Notes under the pieces: model-generated
The model's database searches: none
What the model saw: the letters and a program-made list of their open reading frames with translations, nothing else
What the model was told of the DNA's origin: nothing
From: Caprella mutica
Taxonomy: Eukaryota; Arthropoda; Malacostraca; Amphipoda; Caprellidae
NCBI GenBank assembly: GCA_947561585.1
Contig: CANNZV010001441.1
Coordinates: 90,129-154,128 of the forward strand
Direction: 5' to 3'
Length of the DNA stretch: 64,000 bases
Shown here: in pieces, positions 22,520-34,696 of the stretch
Position numbering within the stretch: the first letter of the stretch is position 1
How the letters are laid out: each line of letters begins with the position of its first letter
Position numbers and translations under genes: made by a program

Positions 22520-23025
22520 TCACAAAACTTCGATCAAATTACTCGGAATTTTGTGAGACGATCGATTGACTAATCTCAAAGAATTATCTGGTAAAATTTT
22601 GGGAGCCATCCGGTCAAAGCTCAAGGTCATTCATAACTTATTAATTCAAAAAGTTTTCATTCAATTTGCATGAAATTTGAAGGGATGATTGGTCAATATC
22701 AAGGAACGATTTGGTATGTTTTTGGAAGCGATCGGGTCAAAGATCAAGGTGATTTATAACGCAAAATGTATTCAATCAAATTAACTGAAATTTGGTGGAA
22801 CTGTTGGTAATTATCCAGGCAGGAACCAGTTTATTAGATTTTGGGAGCAAGCGGGAAAAAATCAAGGTCATGGTCATTTATAACCCAAAAGAATTCAACC
22901 AAATTGTCTGAAATTCGGTGGGACGATGCTTCAATTTTCAGGAACAATTTATTTATATTTTGGGAGCGAACAAGTTAAAGGTTAAGGTCATTTATAAGCG
23001 GCGGCTAAGGTATGAGTGCCCGTCA
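22520..23025 (-). repeat. SINE core amplified about fourfold in tandem (about 118-bp period)
   Basis: The block GGTCAAAG.TCAAGGTCATT.ATAAC recurs near 22612, 22733, 22855 and 22970, each preceded by a TTTGGGAGCGA-like segment and followed by TTCAA.CAAATT..CTGAAATT. The reverse complement matches the SINE body at 16170-16300. The right end (about 22995-23025), read on the minus strand, resembles a deleted version of the tRNA-like head (GGGCACTCATACCTTAGCCG). Confidence 0.7.
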
Positions 23026-23039
23026 TCTAGTTATTTATT

Positions 23040-24686
23040 ATATTTATAGTTACATAATATATAAATATTATAGTGTTATACTTAAGATAAACTGATATTA
23101 CAAGCATAAATTAATCCTGAATAGAAAGCAACATTCATGACGTCACACCAACATTCTACAAACTTTACGTAAACAAGTAAAAAAAGTTTTTTGCCTCAAG
23201 TTTTGAATTTGATTGTTCATGCTTTTAAACACATTGGAATCATTTCTATGGTAAGTATCTAGACACTCAATAGTGCTATTTTTCACTGTGGAAAGGAATT
23301 AATGAGTGCGCAGATATTCGCCCCTCTCACGATCAAGAATCTCCCCATCAAGGACAATTTCAATTGCGCACTACTTGCGTTAATAACTCACGATTATATA
23401 AATACTAATTTTTTTCCTTTGGATGGTGAATAGAAGGCCTTAGTGCGGTTCTTCATGTCAAATAAATATTAATCGTCTATCTGCAAAAATTAATAGGAAA
23501 ACCAAAAAATTTTTAGTGCGCAAGATTCACCCCTCCCGACCCTACTCTTATTCCATCATGTCCTTGTTTTTCCATCTTTCTAAGTATACTATTTTTTGAG
23601 TTATAAGATTTGTTTACATCCCTCTTTTTGTGTCTCGCTGTACTTTTCTTTCAAGAAGATTCTAAATGATCATACAAATTAATATTAGAAATAAAATAAG
23701 ATTATAAAAGAGTAGAGAAGAGAAAATTATTTTATTATTTAGATTAGTTATTAACATGTTGCATGTGGGAGTCATCACCAAGTAGGTTTCTACTGCATTG
23801 TGTGATTTTATAAGCTCCAGCATGTCTGTATTAGTAAAACAATTGAGCTGAAAGTGAGTGTGGTTCATATTTTTAGTAAATAGCTAGCTACTAGTAAATA
23901 CACAAATAAAATAAGTGTGTACACCGATGTGTATTTTATAGTGTAAAGCTGATCGCTTAACATGACTAAATGGCATGTTTGACAGTTTGAGACTTTTTTT
24001 TATTATTTATGATTGTACTCATTGTAGATGAATTATTTTTGTTTCTCGGCAATGAGAATGATTCTGAATAAATAAATAATCATGAAAATATAAATATATG
24101 TTAACTAAAAATTTTTTCCGATCCATTTCTTGTATCCTCCAAAGTAGCTAGCTAAGTGTCTTTCATACGACTTTATTTTTTTTTGTGGTTTTTAATAAAA
24201 TGATGATAGCTAATAACAATGAATTTCATTTTCAAGAATGTTCTGAATGATTCTAGTTAAGAATAATGCATTACTAAAATTGCTGTGAAATATGTTAGTA
24301 GATGAATTCACAAAATGAATGAGAGAAAAAAATCACAAGCTCTGCTCAGAAACATTCTATCCTGCCTGATATGACATGGGCACTCATACTATTAAATATA
24401 TATATTACAAGAGCATAATCAAAAATAATGAGATTCTGTATTTCATAAAACTAGATTATAAATAAAATTGCAGGTCTTGAGTATATTAACTTCTGTCTAA
24501 TCTTGATGGTGAAAAACTAAGAGAAGAGCACAACATTTGGTTAATATTATTAAAGAAAAAAAATTAAAAGAGAAAGAAAAAGGAAGGTAGTTAGCTCATG
24601 CAACTTTCAAGCAAATGTCAAGTTTTTTTTAGAGAAAATCAAAACAAATAACTGGAAACAACAGAATATAGCTAGTTACTAATTAC
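23040..24686. other. Unassigned, probable intron sequence
   Basis: AT-rich, with no ORF or terminal-repeat structure I can support. Two short related segments, each with a GTGCGCA(A/G)AT.TTCGCCCCTC-like core, lie at about 23306 and 23515. A minus-strand segment at about 23690-23820 has an acceptor-like CTTTCAG before an open stretch, but it does not resemble the gene whose exons lie to the right. Confidence 0.4.
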
Positions 24687-25216
24687 CTATTGAATATTTG
24701 TAGCTCCTGTCTAGCATGTGGAAGTTTGTAAATAGTGAAGGCTTCATCTTCTTTAATGAGTTCCCACAACTCAAATTTTCTACTGGAGTCACATTTATGC
24801 CACTTGCAGAAATCTAAATTCTTTTCTAACCTCAGCCAAAGTCCTGAAACATTCAAGAAACAGTGTGACAAATATTGTTTTTTCTTTTACATTTAACTAT
24901 TTTTTATATTTTAATTTGGATTATTATTAGCTACTACCTTGGATTTAAATCAGCTAGCTACACATTTTATGAATTTAATACTGAAGCTAAAATCTTGAAT
25001 AGATTTTTTTTATCTTGACCAGAAATTTGAACAATAAATTTTCAAACATTTTTGATAGCTAGATACTACACCTAAAAATTATGGCAAGATATCAATAGCT
25101 AACGTGAACAAATTGACCTCATAAACTATCTATTTATAACACTCACCCTGAAGTGTTATACCTTCTAGACCTTCAAGAGCAATTTCATCATGTAAGTAAT
25201 CTATCAGAAGCTTCAT
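24687..25216 (-). CDS. GTF3C1: First two coding exons of a GTF3C1-like gene (TFIIIC largest subunit)
   Basis: Exon 1 runs 25216-25147 (ATG at 25216-25214, 70 nt) and ends at a GTGAGT donor. Exon 2 runs 24843-24687 (157 nt), after the acceptor TTTCAG and before a GTAATT donor. The splice joins in phase to give 75 codons plus two bases. Exon 1 includes LLIDYLHDEIALEGLEGITL and exon 2 starts GLWLRLE and ends LPHARQELQIFNR. This pattern (L-D-E-V-A-L-E-G-L-x-G, then L-W-x-R-L-E, then F-x-x-W/L, then R-x-x-L-Q) is that of the extreme N-terminus of GTF3C1, which binds the B box of tRNA genes as part of TFIIIC. The remaining exons should lie to the left, but I could not identify any. The assignment rests on remembered family similarity. 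Confidence 0.7.
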
Positions 25217-26268
25217 CACAAAATATCATATATGATATATAAATTGCTATGGAAAGAAGATTTATTAGACTCAGTTTGTTGAAAATCTTTAAAACCAGTA
25301 ACATAACATAACTCCCCTTCCAGTTTTTTCATAGAATGAAAAACTAGAAATCAAAAAATAACATGAACTATATAAAACATAACATGATTAAGCTATGGCA
25401 TCTGTTTGAGCAGTCATCTCTTCTTGCATTTAACATCTCTTTTCTCAGTTTTGTGTTATCTTCTTTCTTGAATCATCTTCTTCCCTTCCTTCTAGAGACT
25501 GAGTGATTTAAATTTGTATATTCCAACATCATTTCTGGTAACACCATCTGATTCAGTCACTTAGTATAGATAGTTCACCAGTATATGCCTGCCATTTAGA
25601 GAGATATCTGCTTTAGCTCTTGTGGTACCTACTGTAAACATACAACAGCCATTCACTATATTATCTTTTTCAGCCATATTGCAAATAGCTAATGCCATTA
25701 TTAGGTCACATCAATGAAACTTGTAGATGAACTTGATTAATAGGAATTACTCAACTGTTACGATTTGTAGACTCTTAAGTTCTTATAACTTGGTGAAGTT
25801 CTAACAAGGTTTGAAGAAACTAAAGATTAGTTGAACAATATTCAAATTATGCATATGATGACGGTTCACAAAAAAATTCAGATGCATCAAGACTTGAATG
25901 CCTATGTTCAAATCCTTTGTGTTTAGTTGCTTTAACTTTAGACCGCAGAGATGACTCTGACATTGAGTGTATGCTGTATAGTGAATACACTATTGAGGAT
26001 CCAGATATTTTTTTAAATAAGATTCAGTGCCATGATTTCCAACCATGTTGAATTAGCAGACTTTTGTTTCACATGCAGATTGCAGAAAATCTCTTTTCCT
26101 TTTTAATGAATTCAAGACAGCTCTCTCATGGAACCAGTGATATCCTTCAAGTTGATGAGATGCTTTCTCTCCCACCTCCCAATATCAATAAATTTCTTTG
26201 GAAAATAAGACTGACAATGTATCATATATTCTGCTAACCATACATTCCTATATTATATTTTATTACAG
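25217..26268. promoter_or_regulatory. 5' flank of the GTF3C1-like gene; no clear core promoter
   Basis: This is the upstream side of the minus-strand gene. I see no CpG-rich block or convincing TATA. An open plus-strand stretch at about 26078-26240 (includes SHGTSDILQVDEMLSLPPPN) could be coding, but it has no donor in frame that I trust and ends in a stop. Confidence 0.3.
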
Positions 26269-26360
26269 GTAATAGGCGACGACCATCTGACTGCACTGAA
26301 GTGGTCATTAGCTGCATCAGCTACACTGTGTCTTCAAATTGATGTTATGCTTCAGAACAG
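26269..26360 (+). CDS. Possible internal exon of an unidentified host gene
   Basis: A 92-bp segment lies between a good acceptor (TATTTTATTACAG) and a donor (CAG|GTTAGT). It is open in one frame only. The 30-residue peptide (VIGDDHLTALKWSLAASATL and on to QIDVMLQN) has complex, non-repetitive composition suggesting an alpha-helical protein. I do not recognise the family. It points away from the GTF3C1-like gene. It could be a chance open stretch, but splice sites, frame and composition agree. Confidence 0.45.
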
Positions 26361-26374
26361 GTTAGTACCTAACC

Positions 26375-27112
26375 CTAGCATAACTTACAATTCAACTCAA
26401 TAAAATGTGGATTCACTCTTGCCTCGCCAATATCATTTTCTACAGTACTCAGAGCTTGATTCACTGTCATGAGCATTTCAATTACTTCTGTTTTCTCTAT
26501 TTCGGTCAAATCACTCTTGGTTGAATCGATCTTATCCCATATCTTTTCCACTGTCCAACTTTCGTCCAAATTTTCACTTTCATCTTCTATCAACATAGAT
26601 ACTGTTCCAATTTTTTCATTTTTTTCTTAACTTCCTCTGCTTCTTCACTAGGTTTTCACACATAATTTTCTGGCTATCACCAGTAAGGATTCCACTATGG
26701 CTAATGAAATTCCCTTCATCTATACCTTCAAACAGAAATTTATGCCCTTTCATGTCTAAATCTGGAATAACAAATGATATCAAATCATGTCTACCTCCCT
26801 TTATACAAACATCATGTTCTGCATAGACTGGTATGTTATTTAGTTTTTGAACATTAACTTCATGATCTTTTAAACGACAATTCTGCATTAAATTTATCTC
26901 TACTTCCAATTTTCAATGTTTTCTTATTCAAATCAACTACCACTGAATTTGTTTTCAAGAAATCTATGCCTAATATCAAATTTTGTCTCATGTCACTATC
27001 TCTCAGTACCCAAAAATAACATTCTAACTTGAGGGCTTGATAGATTTATTTTAGTTTTCACAATGCCAATAGTTGTAATTTTCTGATTCCCATATCCAAC
27101 TATAATAATATT
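26375..27112 (-). pseudogene. Ty3/gypsy pol scrap (protease end to RT start)
   Basis: The minus strand reads GYGNQ.ITTIGIVKTKINLS, then a frame-shifted L-G-I-D-F-L-K-T-N-S block, LIPVYAEHD-like text, GILTGDSQKIMC, and LTEIEKTEVIEMLMTVNQAL followed by DIGEARVNPHFIEL. These match the gypsy region from the end of protease to the pre-RT L-x-x-x-E-K..VL and D-I-G-x-x-x-x-x-P-H-x-I segment. It is fragmentary and frameshifted. It ends abruptly at a TGTAGTCGG motif at 27113. Confidence 0.65.
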
Positions 27113-28334
27113 GTAGTCGGATACTATGTATATACTAGTGTAAATAATTAATACGTTAACCTGAAAAGGAAATTATAATTAGTCACCTTTAACCTAAGCA
27201 GGCAATACTATGTAAATAAATATACACATGCACTAGCCCTTTAAAAGTTAAGTTCGCAGTACAGACAAGCATGCAAGTTCAGTATTATTGTGTCTCTCCT
27301 AGTGTAAACATGTGTCTTGTGCTGTGAATATTGTGCTGTGATTTCTTGTGTTAATGTTTAATGTATTTGCAGGTATTATAGATCATAAAGGTTGAAATTA
27401 AAAGTGATTAATAAGTTATAATAACTATGCTTTGATGATATTCAGAATATATGCAAATTAAAGGAAAGCCAGGGTAGGTTTGATCATATATGATCCAACT
27501 CAATTTTTTAATAACTATGAATATCACAGAGGTATAGTTATTAATATATGTGGTAAAGGATATTTCATAGGGTGTGAAGCACTCGCATTCATTTTGGAGC
27601 TACTAAACATTAACTGCATCAGAGAAAAATGCACTCTACACTACCAATTCTGATGCGCAGTTACACAGTGTAAATTCAATTCGGTCTCACTCAATCCCTG
27701 TGCCATTTCAAACAAATTGTGAGGTATCAAGTGATAGCCCTAAATACAGTGATTGGTTTGATGTATGTGTCTGACTTATGAACAACATACACTGAGTGCT
27801 GTGACGTTTTCTTTAATGCAAATTCAAGTGATCACACACGATCACATGCTCGGTAAAGGGTTAACTTGGTCTTCGGTTTGAATTTTCTTATTGTTACTGA
27901 AATCAGGATACAGTAACATATAGAGTATGGTAATCAGCTCATCAAATCTAGTTTGAAGTGGCCACCGGGTGACTGGAAATGGCAACTCTGACCACACTTT
28001 GAAACATGGGACAACCTACTCAAACTTAGTCACTTTTAAATTTATTTATTTTCTCATTAATTACTAAGTAGACATTGGTTTAAATTTTATTTCCATTATT
28101 TTATTCCTTAATTATTATTCATAGGAACACCAGTTAAGCTTTGTTAACTAACACTAGTTTAGGATTTTAGGTAGCATATGTTCAAGACCCTATTTTTTAT
28201 AGATGAGTAAAAGAAATGAACAACATAAGCACACTTGAATTATATATTTATATTGAAATTTGAGGTTCAATCGCCATTTTTGCTTTTCTGTTACATGAAG
28301 CACATATAAAATGACTTTAAACTTCTAGATATTG
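27113..28334. other. Unassigned; 27113-27360 has an LTR-like look
   Basis: At 27113 a TGTAGTCGGATA start is followed by a CCTTTAAAAG box and a CTCTCC-rich downstream part, which recalls a gypsy-type LTR. I find no second copy, target duplication or matching end, so this is weak. The remainder to 28334 shows no ORF or repeat structure. Confidence 0.25.
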
Positions 28335-29182
28335 AGGGGATCGACCCTGTTGTGATCTCAAAATTGTGTTTTATTTTATTTTTATCTCATAATACGCGTA
28401 CATTCGTCAGCTTAAATTAGGTAAAAACATTAAATAAATCTGATAAAAATTACGCTTCTGGCAGCAGTTTCAGTGCGACGCACGCACGAATAAATAACAT
28501 TTCAGTGCAGTGACTAGCACACGCACACATTATGGGCGTGTGACCATAATGTGCCCATATTCCTCCCCCCACACCCCATCAGCAATAGTAAGTCAGGAAT
28601 ATAGGTTTAGTAGTTAGAAACGGTTCTTAGAACCACTTGGGTTCTTTTTTTTTTTTTTTTGGCCATAAAAAAACTCATCTGACCTTCGTCAGCCCCTCCT
28701 GAAAAGGACATTTTTCGGAATTAAATTCCATACTCCTCCGTCACTTATAAACGTAGACGATTGATTTAGGGCTCATTTGAAAGAGGAAGCATAGGCGCAT
28801 GCCATGAAAAAAAGAAAATTTGATAATTCAAATTAAAAAAAAAGTTATATGGACTTTTTTGAGAAAAAAATGTAAAAAAAAATAACAAACATTGTTTTTA
28901 TTATAACTTATCATAACTTCAAAAAAAACTTCTTGTTAACGTCTGTAGCAGGTCTTCCTCTTTCAAATGAGTTTAACTACACCTGTCTACATGAAAAAGT
29001 GAAGGAGGAGTATGAATTTCAAAAATACCGTTTTCTGTGACGTCACTCGTTTTCTAAAAACAAAATAACAAAAACAGTAAAAAACAAATTGTTTTTCTTT
29101 TTCAATTTCGTATATGCATACAAAATTTCATTTCGATAACTTCAATAATAAAGTTTTTTTCTTACAACAGGGTCGATCCCCT
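28335..29182. mobile_element. Foldback-type TIR element, about 848 bp
   Basis: The left end AGGGGATCGACCCTGTTGT and its exact inverse on the right (about 29163-29182) form TIRs of about 19-20 bp. A second pair of inverted segments lies inside: CCATACTCCTCCGTCACTTA near 28727 against AGTGAAGGAGGAGTATG near 28999, and CATTTGAAAGAGGAAG near 28773 against CTTCCTCTTTCAAATG near 28954. Homopolymer runs are common. No ORF and no clear target duplication are seen. Confidence 0.75.
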
Positions 29183-30408
29183 TAACATGCAGTGGCAAAG
29201 CAAATCAGTGCAGTTTTAAAGCAGTAACAAAGCCAATCGGAGGAACATGTGCCGTTCGTTATTTTCATGATTTCTCATCCCAATATCAGGTAGTGATGGT
29301 GAGATAAGTATTTAGGTTGAAGATACTAGCATTTTTACAGTGAATTAGTATTATTCTGGATAACAAAAGTATGAACTTGTTTATAAACAGTTGGAACTGG
29401 ATGGAGTTTCCTATGCATGTTTTATACATAGGGTGAACTTGCGCACTGCGCAGTTTCACATCAGGTGTATTTACGTGTAGTGCAAGTTCACCAGGTAAGT
29501 ACACGAAATTCACCCAGTTTTTGGCTTTTTGCCCACAATGCCTACGCACCGATTTTTATGGATAACTTTTTTTGTGTCAAACTTGAAAGGTTCAAACTTA
29601 GTGAGCACAAAGGTCTACTAGCTATATCTATATCTGCACACAAAAAATCAAATAGCTGGCTCCTTCAATCTTCTCGTAAAATCAAATTGCATGGAAAATG
29701 CGCAAGGCCAGCCGGTCTGACGCTATATGTTGTTATTGGAGACATTTTAAAGAATTATGTTCATTTTGGAGACATATTGAAATTTTTTGACAACAAATAG
29801 TCCTCAAAATACAATTTTGGAGACAGATTTGACACACTTTGCAGACTGGCAGGTTGTCGGTCCCCCAGTATCGCTTTGATATCAGCACTTCCTCTCTCTC
29901 TCTCTCTCTCTGGTATGTTTTGATATCAGCACTGAGTTCCCGCGGATTTTGAGATTTTCTGTCACTTTATCCCAGAGGTTCCCAACCTTTTTTGTACGGC
30001 GGTTTTACTATAAAGTTATTCAAATTTTGGCGGCACACCAATTATAAAAAATGTAGGTTATTAATAATGTTGTTTATCAGCTGACTTCTCATCCACATAT
30101 ATAACAAAACATTCAAAGAAACTAAATTTTGTAATAACCATAACTAACTAATAGCACATCGAATTTTACATCAAGTACAAATAAGAATACACATTAATTA
30201 CAAAAAATCTCTAACTATTTATATTTATAAGCTATATTTGGTATTATCTATTGGTAACTATTACAATGGTAAAATATTTTTAGCTACTCGCATATAATGA
30301 AGAAGTTTTATCAATTACATTCATACCAGACATATAGTGAGAACTGCTGTGCCTGATGTTTTAGCACAACTGTAGAAAAACTACTGGATGTTCATTTTAT
30401 ACAAATAA
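29183..30408. other. MITE ends and microsatellite, otherwise unassigned
   Basis: (TC)n at about 29889-29911 is flanked by two copies of TTTGATATCAGCACT. At 29972 CAGAGGTTCCCAACCTTTTT followed by GGCGG and GGCGGCACACC is the characteristic left end of a hAT-type MITE. I found no matching right end, so it is truncated or its right end is degenerate. No gene seen. Confidence 0.5.
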
Positions 30409-30409
30409 C

Positions 30410-30590
30410 CCAGTCTGCAAAGCATGCACAATCAGTCTCCAGATATTAAATTATCTTGATACTCTCCAATAATGACATGTAAACATAGGAATTAATTGGA
30501 AAATTGTCGCCAGATAATTCAGGAGACAAATTTCAAGGCCTCAATAGTCGACAGATAAACTTCACAACTTCATGCATCTTTGCAGACTGG
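30410..30590. mobile_element. Short MITE (CCAGTCTGCAAAG ends), about 181 bp
   Basis: Left end CCAGTCTGCAAAGCATGCA, right end TGCATCTTTGCAGACTGG, inverted with one indel. No clear target duplication. Related CAGTCTG ends recur at 31608, 32330 and in inverse near 29838, so several fragments of this family lie in 29.8-32.7 kb. Confidence 0.6.
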
Positions 30591-31607
30591 CAGATATCCA
30601 AAATTCCGTGACCAGAAAATTCCTCCACTGAAAATTGGTTCATTTAATTTAAATCGAATAAAATGTTGTGATAAATGTTTTGATATAAAGTAATTTAATG
30701 TATGTAGGTGATAGTATATAGTTAACCTACTTAATTCATTGCATCCATTGTAAATTTGTTGTACTGCAAAATTCATGATTGTTTATTGAAACATTAAGAT
30801 TGATAGATATATAATAATTTTATTAACTTAATTTAAGATAAAATGTTTGGTGCCTTACCGTTCTTAACACCTGAAAATGTTATTAGCATTAATGATAATT
30901 GGTGCTGGGATGAGTTTTTAACTACTTTGAAGCTACGTAAATTGGAATAAAACCGGGAAGAGGAAACCAACGCGAAAAATTGTTTTATCCAATTGAATTT
31001 TGGAATGTTCAAGAAAGAGCATCTTAATATTTGGTAGAAGAGTTAACCCTTACTTAAAGAATTGAAACAGAGATATGACACTCAGCGTAAAAGGCCAAAA
31101 TATTGAGATATTGTCTAAAAAATATATAGCTGGTATTGCAATGCACTTCGAATGAAACAGAATTATTCTTTAAAATATTTCATTCCTGAAAATATTCAGG
31201 TATTCAATTCAAATATTTGATTAACTTACTTTTTAATTTATAATTATAGATAACATAATATTTTAGTTACATAGAATACATTTTTCATCAACAGCTATAA
31301 CTGCTAAATAATGTCTTATTTTCATCTAACCAGATTTCATGAAACTGTAATTATCACTTATTTCTGAATATTGTTAACACTCAATAATGAATTTCTTTCT
31401 AATCCAAATTTAAGAAAACGAACAAATTTTCCATGGACAAATTTTCAGTGGACGAAAGGGATTACGAATCCAATCGTAATCTTCTATTTTAATTAAAGGA
31501 AATACATCTCAATTCTAAGCAAGTGAGATGTTCAACTAAAATAGGAGTGATTTTCTTTATGATGGTTTGGTTTTACATATTAATTGTAATATAAATTACC
31601 AAACTTC

Positions 31608-31752
31608 CAGTCTGAAAAGTACAGCAGGATTTGTGGATTAATCCTGTGCCCAAGTCCTATTAAATTCCTATGTTCCCATGCCATTTGCTGCGCCAAAAAC
31701 CCAATTTCTGTAAAAAAAATCCTGTGTCTGTGGAGACATACTTTTCAGACTG
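31608..31752. mobile_element. Short MITE (CAGTCTGAAAAGTA ends), about 145 bp
   Basis: The left end CAGTCTGAAAAGTA is mirrored exactly by TACTTTTCAGACTG on the right. A subterminal inverted GGATT/AATCC pair is also present. It resembles the 30410 MITE in its first seven bases. Confidence 0.6.
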
Positions 31753-32778
31753 ACCAAACTTAACTATTTTTCCATAGACAATTTTTTTGGAAGCAACTAA
31801 TTTGTCAATTGAGAAAAGGATATTTTCAGTTCTGCCTTGCAATTGCATGTTACTGATGAGTTGTTCAAAAATCTCAGTTAAGTGTTCGACTTGACACAAG
31901 CACAATTAATCTTCAAGGTATGAAGGCAGTAACAAATTCAATCGTGATTTTCGTTTTCAAAGAAAAACAACTGTTCCTTTTGCAGCTCATTAACGCATTC
32001 TAGTACTCTCACTTTTGACAACCATCTAACTTCGTATGCAATGGTGATCAAAAATGTTGAACATACATATAACCTTTAGCACACTAACTCAAACAATAAA
32101 GACTTCAAAGCTCAAGTTTTTAAGTAATGTATCATAGTCTGTATTTGGTGCATAAAAACCTAACGACTTGTTCATTGTTCAAAAAGCTGAAAAAATCCAC
32201 CAACATATTTGGCTGTTATGTTAAGTTTTAAAGTATGGACAAAGTCGCCAGTATATTGGCGACTTTTGAGGGGTAAAATATGTTAAATCACTCATAAAAC
32301 AGTCTCAAGCGATGCACATGCACCAGACCCAGTCTGCAGAATATGGGATATTTTAACATTTTCTGTGCGAACAGTCCTTAATTTACTCCTATGTTTACAT
32401 GTATTTTACTGAGAACAGAAGCCGAATTAAAAGATTTCTTGATGAAGAGTTTACCAGTTTCTGCAATCTTGCATCAGGAATGGAGCTTATTACTCAGTAT
32501 AATGATGTTTCCAAGTATAAAATCTTCATTAGGATTAAAAAATTTTCTTTTAAAGTATCTTAAAAGTGGTGACCTGGATCCATTTTCTTACTAAACTGGC
32601 AACTTTCCTGACACATTTTGAAACGTGGTTTGGCTAATCCCCAGACTGTATATCATGGTAAATTCCACAGACTTGTCGGTGGAATTTTTCTCTTTCGAAA
32701 ATAATATTCTGGCAAAGTTGGTGGATTTTTAGTTATTTAGTCCTATGTTACCATTAATTTTTAATGTTACTATACACT
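31753..32778. other. Unassigned, MITE fragments
   Basis: No ORF worth calling. CCCAGTCTGCAGAATATGGG at 32327 and CCCCAGACTGTATATCATGG at 32640 look like ends of the CAGTCTG MITE family. A GTCGCCAGTATATTGGCGAC palindrome lies near 32246. Confidence 0.4.
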
Positions 32779-33057
32779 TGTAATTAATACAAGTTATAAA
32801 GTATAAGTTTATTATAAGTGATTAATATAGGTGATCGCTCTGCGATGCACTGCAGACAACTGATACTAATATGATTAAACATGGCACTTATATAATGCTA
32901 AACAGGAAAAAAATATACAACACAAGTCATAGCTAGAACCAGGAAATGTTATCATAAGACAATTATGCTGCGCTGGTAATATTATAAAATACATTAGCTA
33001 AACACAACAAATGAATATATAAACAAATAACAAAAGTGTGACAATATTAATACAACA
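32779..33057 (-). repeat. Copia 3' LTR
   Basis: About 279 bp, TG...CA bounded. It matches 38750-39026 over nearly its whole length, including the block GGTGATCGCTCTGCGATGCA and the AGACAATTATGCTG block, with scattered differences. Confidence 0.85.
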
Positions 33058-33075
33058 ATCTCCTTCTCACACAAG

Positions 33076-33591
33076 TTATACATTTATCATTTCAATCAAC
33101 TTAACTAGTTTGTTAAATCTATCAGCAGGTAGTGGATTGGTTAACACATCAGCCAACATTTCCTCACTAGCACAATATTTAAGCTCAATTTTATTTGAGA
33201 ACACCAAGTCTCGGAACAGAATGATACTTAATATCAATGTGTTTTGTATGAGGATGATTTTTAGCAAGACATATAGCAAACTGATTATCCTCAGACAAAA
33301 CTACTGAAAAATTCTTATTAGATAACTTAAGATCTAACAATAACTTATTTAGAAATACCCCTTCTTGAGCAGCGCCAGAAAGAGATACATATTCAGCTTC
33401 TGCTGTTGAAAGGGCTACACAAGTCCGTTTGACAGACTGCCATGAGATTATAGAATCATTTAACAAAATACAGTAACCTGATGTACTCTTTCTATCATTT
33501 CTGTCTCCAGCCCAGTCGGCATCAGAATAACCTACTAATTCTGACTCATCATTTCCATACATAATGCCAAGATTCTGAGAACCCTTTAGAT
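33076..33591 (-). pseudogene. Copia RNase H domain
   Basis: The minus strand reads LVGYSDADWAGDRNDRKSTS, GYCILLNDSIISWQS, ALSTAEAEYVSLS and HTKHIDIKYH. These are the classic copia RNase H blocks with the catalytic D in SDADWAGD and E in AEAEY. A frame change near 33220 separates the last part (CASEEMLADVLTNPLPADRF), the usual copia C-terminal motif. Confidence 0.88.
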
Positions 33592-34653
33592 ATCAGAAAC
33601 TTTGTTTAACAGCTGTCCAGTGTTTACTATTTGGTTTGGAACAAAATTTAGAAACATTACTAACAGCATATGTAATGTCAGGTCTAATCTTGGTAGATAA
33701 GTATAGTAATGAGCCTACTGCAGATTGGTAGCTATTCGCATCAACCAATTCACATTCTTCTGAAGTTTGTTCAAGATAGGAACTAACATCAGCTGGTGTG
33801 GACACTGGCTTACAATTATTGAAATCAAAGCTATTCAATAGTGATTTGACAAAAGCAGATTGATTTAAGGCAATTATACCATTAGTTTGTACAACATTTA
33901 CACCTAAGAAATAGGATAACTGTCCTAAATCTTTCATCTTAAATTTAGAACTCAAATCAGCTTTAATTTTTGTCAATTAATCATTGTGCTTACATGCTAT
34001 AATTATATTATCTACATATACAGACACAATACATGGGATATCATTAATCATCTTAACATAGAATACAGGGGTCATATTTAGATTGAACTAAGTCTAAGGT
34101 TTTAAAAAAAAGAATCATTCCAACATTTTGGTGACTGTTTGAGTCCATACATTGATTTATTTAATTTACATACAAGGTGCTCCTTTCCTTTTTTAACATA
34201 GCCAGTAGGTTGTCGCATAATTAAAGACATTCTCTTCGAGTTCTCCATACAAAAATACAGAATTAAATTATGTTTAGCTGCCAACGATAACAAAGTTCGC
34301 ACAGATTCAAATCTAACTACAGGTGCAAAAGTTTTGTCATAATCTATTCCAAATCTCTGTGAGAACCCTTGTGCTACTAATCTAGCCTTATAAGAACTTA
34401 TTTTATCATCTTGTCCCAATTTACGTTTAAACAGCCATCTAGAGTTAATAACATTCATGTTTGAGTTAGGCTCGACTAGTTCAAAAACTTTATGCTTATC
34501 AAAAGCATCTAATTCATGCTCCATGGCTAGCTGCCATTCAGAAGATTCAAGACTACACCTAGCTTCCTTTAAAGTATTAGGTTCAGTCATCATTTTACTA
34601 ACGAAACCTCCTTCTTCAGAAAAATCCCATTCACCATACCAGTCAGGTGCCAA
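33592..34653 (-). pseudogene. Copia reverse transcriptase (RVT_2), catalytic motif altered
   Basis: The minus strand reads WQLAMEHELDAFDKHKVFEL, RWLFKRKLGQDD, YKARLVAQGFSQRFGIDYDK, TFAPVVRFESVRTLLSLA, a damaged H-Q-M-D-V block (ILYFCMENSK), and CKLNKSMYGLKQSPKCW. The next block reads YVDN at 34007-34018 instead of YVDD. Then a stop follows, and the last block runs LSSKFKMKDLGQLSYFLGV to RPDITYAVSNVSKF. Loss of the second catalytic Asp and two frame breaks make it dead. Confidence 0.88.
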
Positions 34654-34696
34654 CGCACTCGTGTAGACTGTCTAAGCCCAGGTTGTTATCAGCTGG

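Noticed and set aside
23662..23868. Third exon of the GTF3C1-like gene
   Set aside because: An acceptor-like CTTTCAG is present, but the encoded peptide does not resemble the expected next segment and the right half is plain AT-rich sequence.
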